Positions 57,416 to 64,000 of a DNA stretch of 64,000 nt are shown here, piece by piece. The position numbers and the translations under genes were made by a program. The notes beneath the pieces are model-generated. The model was not told the origin of the DNA. It saw only the letters and a program-made list of their open reading frames with translations, and made no database searches. Position 1 is the first letter of the stretch. Every line of letters starts with the position of its first letter. The stretch comes from Cunninghamia lanceolata (taxonomy: Eukaryota > Streptophyta > Pinopsida > Cupressales > Cupressaceae), in contig BSBN01000140.1 in NCBI GenBank assembly GCA_027924645.1, forward strand, positions 8,252,501 through 8,316,500, read 5' to 3'.

Positions 57416-57420
57416 TTCTC
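57416..57420. other. Target-site duplication TTCTC (left) of element E
   Basis: TTCTC at 57416-57420 and 63291-63295 bracket element E exactly. Confidence 0.9.
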
Positions 57421-57889
57421 TATTGGTGTGAACAGGGTTATCACCTAACTAGTTTACCCTGGTGTGGATAATTCATCTTATTTAACTATTTACTAGTTAA
57501 ATCATATTCACACATCACACATTAATCACACATATTAAGTTGACTTAGTGAGTCTACTAGATGTCTAGTTGTGTCTAGTTAAGTCTAGTTGTGTGTTGAG
57601 TTGTTGATAGTTGGAGTGAGTTGTCTTATCCTCCACATGTGCAATTAGCTATCATCCTCTAATTGGTGCATGTTGTTGGAATATCTCCACTTTCCACTTC
57701 ACCTACCTCTCCACCTTTCTAGCTCTCACCTTGCCTTTATAAGCAAGGCATATCATGTATTATGTAATCCAAACAATAATCAATCTTTTGCATTCAATGA
57801 TAAAATAGCATCATTCTTTCATTTGATCTCTCTTGTGCTTTCATGAAGTCCTAGATCTTGGGTGGCTCCAATCATAGCCAACTCTAACA
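57421..57889 (+). repeat. Left LTR (5' LTR) of element E
   Basis: Runs from TATTGGTGTGAACAGGG to CCAACTCTAACA. The first dinucleotide is TA; the right copy has the canonical TG. There is promoter-like CCTTTATAAGC near 57735. Confidence 0.9.
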
Positions 57890-57901
57890 AGGTATCAAAG
57901 C
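57890..57901 (+). other. Primer binding site of element E
   Basis: AGGTATCAAAGC, directly after the LTR end CTCTAACA. Element C has TGGTATCAAAGC, so only the first base differs. Confidence 0.8.
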
Positions 57902-60517
57902 TCTAGGAAGAATCACTTTATCTTAGTCATTTTTTGAGAGATCTTGAGTGCAATTCATGGTAGATCTTGATGGTTGAGTATGCTCTTCTCTTGCATCGCA
58001 TGATGACCTGGAGAATCAGAAAAACTTGATAGAAACACCAGTTGTGTGAAGGTTTCCCCATCTTGCCCTTGTATTGCACGTGCCTTTTGGTGCATGTTGT
58101 TGCAAATTAGACTTCACCATTGCATCTGAAGTAGCCAAAATAGTCAAGATCACCTTTCATTTCATCAAAATCTGACATCGGAGGCAAAATTGACGAGGGT
58201 TTCAATTCAAGGCTCTTCGGCATGATCTGGGAGGTACCAGCAATTTCAAAGTAGTTTGGCCCAAATCGAACATCGCCATTGTGTCCGCAGCAGCCAAATC
58301 AATAAGGATCAACTGTAAAATCATCCAAATCAGATGAAGTTGCAGCGAAAGGCAAAAAAATTTTGCCTCTGCCCCACCGTATGGACAACCAAGAATATTC
58401 CCTGTCACAGTCGACATATTCCCAGAATCTGATTGCACAGATTCGTAAGGTACGATCTACAGAATCTACAGATCACAGGTACTAGTAAAGGATTGTGTGG
58501 CACCATTGGCGCGGGCCCCAACTGCCACACCCAAGTAGTACTCCACACACTCTGGTGGATCACCATTAAAATTCACAGTCAGCAGACATTTCATTTGGCA
58601 AACCTAACAAACAATCGGTCAAAGGCGGTTTGTTTTATTAGTGATCTTCATACGGAGCCATCTATGGTTTGAATCCATAATCAGTGGATCTTAAATGCTC
58701 GGTGGCCATTATACTTGTCGGTTAACAGCATCGTTCTCCAGCAAGTTCTATTGTTTATACAATCATCTGATGATCAATATTCCCCATCACTGGCCTTTGC
58801 ACTCGTCGCATTTTCAAACTTCAGCGTGTTTTTGGGCATAAATCCAACATTCTTTGGCAATTTGTTATTTTTTTCATCTCCGGTAGCGGCCTTAATGAAA
58901 TCTTCCATAGATATAATTCACAGGTTGTTCTTTGTTATCTCCAGCCAGGTCAATACTCAGATCCGGTGGTCTTCACATTCAGTAAATGGCATTTTATATC
59001 ACAGATCTGTGGCTTCTCTTAGATGATAGGCTTAAAGAGCCCAGATTTGGCAATCTCAACAGGCATCTAAGCCATTTCATTTGGCGATGGCAGTCTAAAG
59101 TCCATCAATGGTGATCATCTATGGTTAAGTCTCTTCACATCAGTGATTAGACCGCAAACTATGAAGAGATCGGATTGCCTCACGTCAAAAATAAACTCAC
59201 GCCAGAAATTTTGTTAAACTCATCAGATATTCCCAATGGCATTTCACTCAATAGTTTCAATGCCAGTCTACACCATTTGTGAACCACTCATAGTAGCTGT
59301 GGTCATAAGCACTCTGACGGTGTTTGCACTCCACCAGTGGTGATCATTAAAACTCCAGTAGACTCAATATCAGCGGACGTTTTAATACTTCCTTGGCTCT
59401 GATCATTCCAGTGGCCAGATCCCAGCACCAGTATCCATCAAATTAGTGGTGATCTCCACTCCTTAAGTGACATTTAACTCCCTCCCGGTGGCCCTAGCAA
59501 CAAACTTTGGGCAGTCTGTGTAAACCTCTAATCCAACCACTGCCTTTCCAAACTTTGGCGGTTTTGGCATTTTTTCGGTGGTTTTGATGCCCAGTCAAAG
59601 GCAGTTTCAACCTTGATGACAGTGGTTTTAAAAATAGTGGTTTTCTCCTATTACAGTGGCTTTCTCACCTATTAGCAGTTTCACGAAGCTGAAGGTAGTT
59701 TTCTCTTCATGATAGTGGTTTTCCGCTAAGAAAACACAGTTTCTGATCTTTAAATAGGGAGGTTTTTCACCAGACAGTGGTTTTTTCACAAAACGGGTGG
59801 TTTTACAACATTTTTTGCTTTCCAGGAGGGGGCATTTTTTTCCCACCACAAAGGAATATTCCTAGAATATACTGCTGACATCAGCACTGTGTCAGCAAGT
59901 GGGCCATTTTTGCCCCTCAAAGCCCTAAAAGGGGGCTTTTTTCATTTTTGCATAACTTTTGCCCACGGAGGCAAAAATAGACAAACAAGATATCATCAGA
60001 AAGCTCACAAAGAGCACTTCACAGTGCTGTTAGTAGTTTTCTAAAATTCTACTGCAGGTGACTGCTACAATAGTTTGAAGACAGATCTTCATCTTTTGCT
60101 TCCGAGCTCACAACTTCTTGCCATAATTTCCAATTTTTGCAATTTTTGCAGCATCAGAAAGGTATTCAGGAGCTCTTCAAATCCATCTATGCATTTTTCT
60201 TAGATTCTACTCCAAGTTGATTTTATTTCATTTGTCAATTTTTTGGCTTTTGAGTGATAACTTGGGCATTTTGGCACTTGAGATAGTGAAACTTGTTTTG
60301 AAGGGATCTATTTGCTGTGGTTAATCATTGTGAGCAATTGTAATCTCCTTTGAATCTTGGTTTTAATATATTTTGATACTTTCCCAAATTTGGTCCCTTG
60401 AGGACAATTGTAAATTGCACTAAGTATAAAGTGCCACAATTATTCTTTTTTGGGGGGTGATCTCTTTGATTGAGTAATAGGGGGGTTGTCATGTGTTCTT
60501 TTTTGTACTCTTGCATC
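57902..60517 (+). other. Element E 5' leader with degenerate repeats
   Basis: No supported gene. From about 58640 to 59460, GTGGTGATCAT-type motifs recur (near 58640, 59110, 59337, 59400 and 59447). 59560-59850 is a run of about ten variants of CAGTGGTTTTCTCACC. The frame at 59628-59849 on the minus strand is only this repeat read backwards. Confidence 0.6.
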
Positions 60518-62587
60518 ATGGATTCACACAAACTTCCTCTACTCACACCATATAACTATCATGATAAGAAAACTAAAATGGAGATTGATTTAAAAATTTT
60601 GAAAATTCATCGAGTAACAATGGGTACAGAAATTGAACCAACAACAGCTACAAAAAAGAGAAAGTGGTATAATCAATGTGATCAAGCCTATGGAACACTA
60701 TGCTTGTCTATCTCTCCTAATCTTCTTTTTCATATTGAATCTTGTAAAACACCTAATGATGTGTGGACTACCTTAGAAAATCTCTTTGGTAAACAAGATA
60801 CAATGAGAGGTTTCAAATTGGAGAATGAATTAATTGGTTTGAATCCAACCGATTTTGCAAGCATCCAAGACTTCTTCACAAAACTAAAGTCACTTAGATT
60901 GCATCTCAAACAATGTAAAATTGAGAAAGAGGACACTCAATTGATTCTTTCAATCCTTGCCAAGCTTGGACCTGACTATTCAATTTTTGTTTCTACCTTC
61001 TATGCTACAATGGATGCACTTGGGAAAGCTTTCACAATGCCTTCACTTGATGAGTTTGCTGCATCACTCACAAGGGAGCAAGCTAAGTTAGTACACATGG
61101 GAAAATTGAAGTCTCCTAAACCTCAAGCACTTCTTTCTAGTCAAGGTACTAAGGATCAAAAGGCTTCAACTAGCAAAGGAAAGAAACAGAAAAATAAGGA
61201 TTTCAAGAACAATGAGCAAGCAAAGGAATCAACCAAATCACCTAAGTCCTCATCCTCTCCCAAGAAGGAATCATCTAAGAAGGAGAGACCAAAGTGTACA
61301 TATTGCAAGAAACTAGGACATGATGAGCATAAGTGTTATGAAAAGAAAATTGCTGAGTTGACTCACATTATTCAAAAGCACAATATCAAAATTCCATCAT
61401 CATCACCTAGTCCATCCTCTTCTTCAACACCATCCTCATCTACACAGTCAGGGACAGCAGGCATTGCAAATGGGATAGACAAAGGAAAAAGGCATGTACT
61501 CTTTGCTTCAACAAGTCTTCAATCAGAGAGATGGCTTCTTGATTCAGGAACTTCTCACCATATGGCATCTTCACAGGGGATGTTCTCTTCATTTGAGTCA
61601 TGCACTTCGACACCTATCTTGATGGGTAACAATACATACATGCATGCAACAGGTAAAGGGACAATTGATATTGGAGAGAGTACATTCAACAATGTGTTGT
61701 GTGTACCTTCCTTGACATCCAATCTCCTTTCCATCTATCAAATTACTCATTGTGGTGTAGGTAAGACAGTTGAGTTCACTCCTAATTCTGCGACAATACG
61801 GGACTTGGAGACCAGAGATATTATTGCAGTTGGGATGGTTGATCATGCATCTTGCTTGTATACATTCTCCCATTTTGTTTCTTCTAATGATGTAGATCCA
61901 TTGATGGCTATTCACACTCAAGCATCAAGTGTGAATCATGCTTTTGAGGTGAAGTTTGATCACTTGAACCTTGGTGTTCTTTCACCCACTTTGGTCCATG
62001 AGACTAGTGCTAAGCTTCCATCACCTCAACCTCCTGATTCTTCAGAGATTGACATTGACATGGTTTCATCTAGTTTAGTTGAGCAGGATCATGCAAGTCT
62101 TTCAGACACAGCTTTATGGGATACTTTCTTCGCTGGTATATCAAACTTGTTTTGTGAGTCTCATATTGCAGATTTGGAGGACACACTTGAGGGGATATCT
62201 CTCCTCTTTGATGACAGTTACAGCACAACTATTATCCCATCTACTTCATCTTTGGAGATTGTTCTTCATCAGTCTACACAGGATTTTGGATTGGACACAC
62301 ATCATTGCATTGTGGCATTCCTTGATTTTGACATGTGGACATTTCAACAGTCTTCAAAGGCATCCTTCATGAGACTTTATCCCTCATTCCTTGAGATGGA
62401 GTTTCTTCGACATCAGCCTTTGGACTTGTTTCTTCCTAAGGGGAGAAATGTTGTTTGTAGGTACAGGACACTTTCCAGCATTCTTCTTCAGACATTCTTT
62501 ATCGGCATAGGAGCTAATTCATTGTGGGGGGGACCTACAGTCTCACACTTGCTCTCCTATGGGGGGTATTTGATTGTACATATGTGA
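60518..62587 (+). CDS. Element E Gag-protease polyprotein, intact, 689 codons
   Basis: I chose the ATG at 60518 (MDSHKLPLLTPYNYH), which aligns with copia gag starts; upstream in-frame codons lack an ATG in good context. Residues 1-235 are copia gag (CDQAYGTLCLSISPNLLFHI, TTLENLFGKQD, LILSILAKLGPDY, FAASLTREQAKL). A Lys/Ser-rich stretch follows, then an intact zinc knuckle CTYCKKLGHDEHKC near residue 265 and a Ser-rich run. The protease has WLLDSGTSHHM near residue 345 with DSG kept, then NVLCVPSLTSNLLSI. After ASCLYTFSHFV, where the pre-integrase domain should start, only KFDHLNLGVL recalls it. The last 200 residues are unfamiliar, acidic and Ser-rich. Gag packages the RNA and the aspartic protease processes Gag; enzymes for copying and integration must come from a relative. 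Confidence 0.85.
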   Translation: MDSHKLPLLTPYNYHDKKTKMEIDLKILKIHRVTMGTEIEPTTATKKRKWYNQCDQAYGTLCLSISPNLLFHIESCKTPNDVWTTLENLFGKQDTMRGFKLENELIGLNPTDFASIQDFFTKLKSLRLHLKQCKIEKEDTQLILSILAKLGPDYSIFVSTFYATMDALGKAFTMPSLDEFAASLTREQAKLVHMGKLKSPKPQALLSSQGTKDQKASTSKGKKQKNKDFKNNEQAKESTKSPKSSSSPKKESSKKERPKCTYCKKLGHDEHKCYEKKIAELTHIIQKHNIKIPSSSPSPSSSSTPSSSTQSGTAGIANGIDKGKRHVLFASTSLQSERWLLDSGTSHHMASSQGMFSSFESCTSTPILMGNNTYMHATGKGTIDIGESTFNNVLCVPSLTSNLLSIYQITHCGVGKTVEFTPNSATIRDLETRDIIAVGMVDHASCLYTFSHFVSSNDVDPLMAIHTQASSVNHAFEVKFDHLNLGVLSPTLVHETSAKLPSPQPPDSSEIDIDMVSSSLVEQDHASLSDTALWDTFFAGISNLFCESHIADLEDTLEGISLLFDDSYSTTIIPSTSSLEIVLHQSTQDFGLDTHHCIVAFLDFDMWTFQQSSKASFMRLYPSFLEMEFLRHQPLDLFLPKGRNVVCRYRTLSSILLQTFFIGIGANSLWGGPTVSHLLSYGGYLIVHM

Positions 62588-62810
62588 TAGAAGTTGTCCT
62601 TGGGGGGTCATGTTGAGTCCTCCTACTATCACTTCTTCTTTCACATTCATTGTTTCTGCATTCTCACTTTTGGAGAGGAGTTTTGTCCCATGAGGTTTTC
62701 TCCTTTTCTCCATTTGAGATTTATTTGTACATGGGTACCTAACATGGCCTAGTAGCTAGGACCCATCCATCTTTCCATCTTGCTTTAGTCAGCTACTCCC
62801 TAAGTTGCAC

Positions 62811-62821
62811 TTAAGGGGGGG
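62811..62821 (+). other. Polypurine tract of element E
   Basis: TTAAGGGGGGG directly before TGTTGG of the right LTR; the same as the element C tract. The 223 bases between the ORF stop and this tract hold no gene. Confidence 0.85.
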
Positions 62822-63290
62822 TGTTGGTGTGAACAGGGTTATCACCTAACCAGTTTACCCTGGTGTGGATAATTCATCTTATTTAACTATTTACTAGTTA
62901 AATAATATTCACACATCACACATTAATCACATATATTAAGTTGACTTAGTGAGTCTACTAGATGTCTAGTTGTGTCTAGTTAAGTCTAGTTATGTGTTGA
63001 GTTGTTGATAGTTGGAGTGAGTTGTCTTATCCTCCACATGTGCAATTAGCTATCATCCTCTAATTGGCACATGTTGTTGGAATATCTCCACTTTCCACTC
63101 CACCTACCTCTCCACCTTTTTAGCTCTCACCTTGCCTTTATAAGCAAGGCATATCATGTATTATGTAATCCAAACAATAATCAATCTTTTGCATTCAATG
63201 ATAGAATAGCATCATTCTTTCATTTGATCTCTCTTGTGCTTTCATGAAGTCCTAGATCTTGGGTGGCTCCAATCATAGCCAACTCTAACA
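62822..63290 (+). repeat. Right LTR (3' LTR) of element E
   Basis: Begins TGTTGGTGTGAACAGGG and ends CCAACTCTAACA; same 469-bp length as the left copy. Confidence 0.95.
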
Positions 63291-63295
63291 TTCTC
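63291..63295. other. Target-site duplication TTCTC (right) of element E
   Basis: Partner of 57416-57420; LINE sequence resumes after it. Confidence 0.9.
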
Positions 63296-64000
63296 TCTTA
63301 GTACCAGTAGTCATTTCTTGCCCTTTTTTTTATTGCTTTTGGCACAATCTGGAGTTTATTTACTAAAATCGGTTATGGTGATTCCCAACCATGGGTCTGC
63401 TTCCTCTAGCTCTCTATCTCCCTACTCTTTTGGGTCCTCTTTACCATTCTCTTGCCTTATCTCTTGTTCTTCCAGTTCCAAGATCTTGGTGATAAGTTTT
63501 ACCTTCTCTTTGTTTTCTTCTTCGATTACTACTTCCTCTATTGCCTTGTCAAGGATCTCATTACAAATCTCCTCTAGGTCCCTATGGCTAACCTTATCTA
63601 TGGGTTTCTTATGATTCCCATTCTCTTTATGTTTTTCCTCTATTTCATAAGTGTTTGGGACCCATTTTGGTGTTTCTGAAACCTCTGGATCTGTGCTTCC
63701 TCCCCCTGCTTGGGGGTTAATATTACTAGTCTCTTCTACAAGGACTTCCCCCTCCTCAAGCTCCATCTTAACCTTGCCTATCTAAGGTTCATAACTCTTC
63801 TTTGTAGTCTCAACCGCTACCGGTGTTCCTTTATCTGGTATTTCCTATGTGAGGTTCATATTCTGTATAGTAAGTTCATGACTCTGCCTCTGTATATTCC
63901 TTTTGGAATTTTGAGATGGTTTAGGGCATTTTCTGGGCTGAGATATTACCATACTTGAGTTCTAATTTTGTCCAGTTAACTCTCTTCTACCATTGTGGTG
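63291..64000 (-). pseudogene. LINE segment upstream of the endonuclease
   Basis: Minus-strand frame 63422-63766 (MELEEGEVLVEETSNINPQ ...) is acidic and Glu/Lys-rich, with EVSETPKWVPNTYEIEEKHK and a coiled-coil-like end. Removing element E places it just upstream of the endonuclease start at 57337, where plant L1 elements carry the ORF1 tail and an inter-ORF linker. No zinc knuckle is visible before the window ends. Stops occur near 63780 and 63850. Confidence 0.6.

Larger units (their letters stand above)
57421..63290 (+). mobile_element. Element E: young non-autonomous copia element, 5870 bp
   Basis: Complete element: 469-bp LTRs, primer site, 2.6 kb leader, one intact Gag-protease ORF, polypurine tract and TTCTC target duplication. 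It lies inside the minus-strand LINE, between the endonuclease start and the upstream linker. No integrase, reverse transcriptase or RNase H is present. The LTRs differ at about ten positions, so this is the most recent insertion in the window. Its LTR start, polypurine tract and primer site match element C, which has a complete (dead) gag-pol. Confidence 0.9.

Noticed and set aside
59628..59849. Minus-strand frame with repeated GEK and ENHY peptides, zinc-finger-like at first glance
   Set aside because: It is the complement of the CAGTGGTTTTC repeat in element E's leader and has no Cys/His spacing.
60470..60517. Start of the element E ORF at 60470
   Set aside because: It would need a TTG start codon; the ATG at 60518 aligns with copia gag N-termini.
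1..64000. A host gene with exons
   Set aside because: No frame pair with splice signals or a host domain was seen; all recognisable coding sequence is of transposable elements or the unknown ORF family.

Overview
This is a repeat-only stretch of a plant nuclear genome. I found no host gene with an intact exon structure, no tRNA or rRNA, and no organelle insert. Almost everything recognisable is a retrotransposon or its remains: Ty1/copia, Ty3/gypsy (a chromodomain fragment and Tat/Athila-like pieces) and an L1-type LINE with a plant-style RNase H tail. The AT-rich, deeply nested and mostly stop-riddled state fits a large, slowly purged genome. A gymnosperm or conifer is my best guess, but that is inference.

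Layout. 1-3206 is a minus-strand gypsy-like mini-element with 1.5 kb LTRs around only 1.1 kb of internal sequence. 3207-5045 is unclassified and ends in the U5-like part of a plus-strand copia LTR, which resumes at about 26585. That LTR is split by a 21.5 kb minus-strand copia complex (5046-26584): LTR, element A, shared LTR, element B, LTR. Element A is itself split by an 8-10 kb Tat-like element without reverse transcriptase (8690-19124, perfect 5-bp target duplication). Element B carries an in-frame protease-to-reverse-transcriptase deletion fusion.

26.6-35.3 kb holds two diverged, decayed copies of a long protein family I do not recognise. They are separated by about 15 imperfect hairpins (30.35-31.71 kb), and the first copy is split by a 961-bp inverted-repeat element. 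35.35-38.03 kb is the 5' part of a Tat/Athila-like gypsy element (LTR-like sequence, primer site, gag). 41123-46945 is a minus-strand copia element (C). 48.26-49.67 kb contains a gypsy-like LTR start and a LINE 3' end. 50.5-52.2 kb is a diverged direct duplication.

53.1-64.0 kb is a minus-strand LINE. It is interrupted by the youngest insertion, element E (57421-63290). E has 469-bp LTRs that differ at roughly 10 positions by eye, a TTCTC duplication, and an intact 689-codon Gag-protease ORF with an unfamiliar C-terminal part and no integrase or reverse transcriptase. E shares its LTR start, polypurine tract and primer site with element C, so C-like autonomous relatives probably mobilised it.

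The most novel items are the unrecognised long-ORF family and its hairpin array, the E/C non-autonomous/autonomous pair, and the A/B composite with its in-frame fusion.
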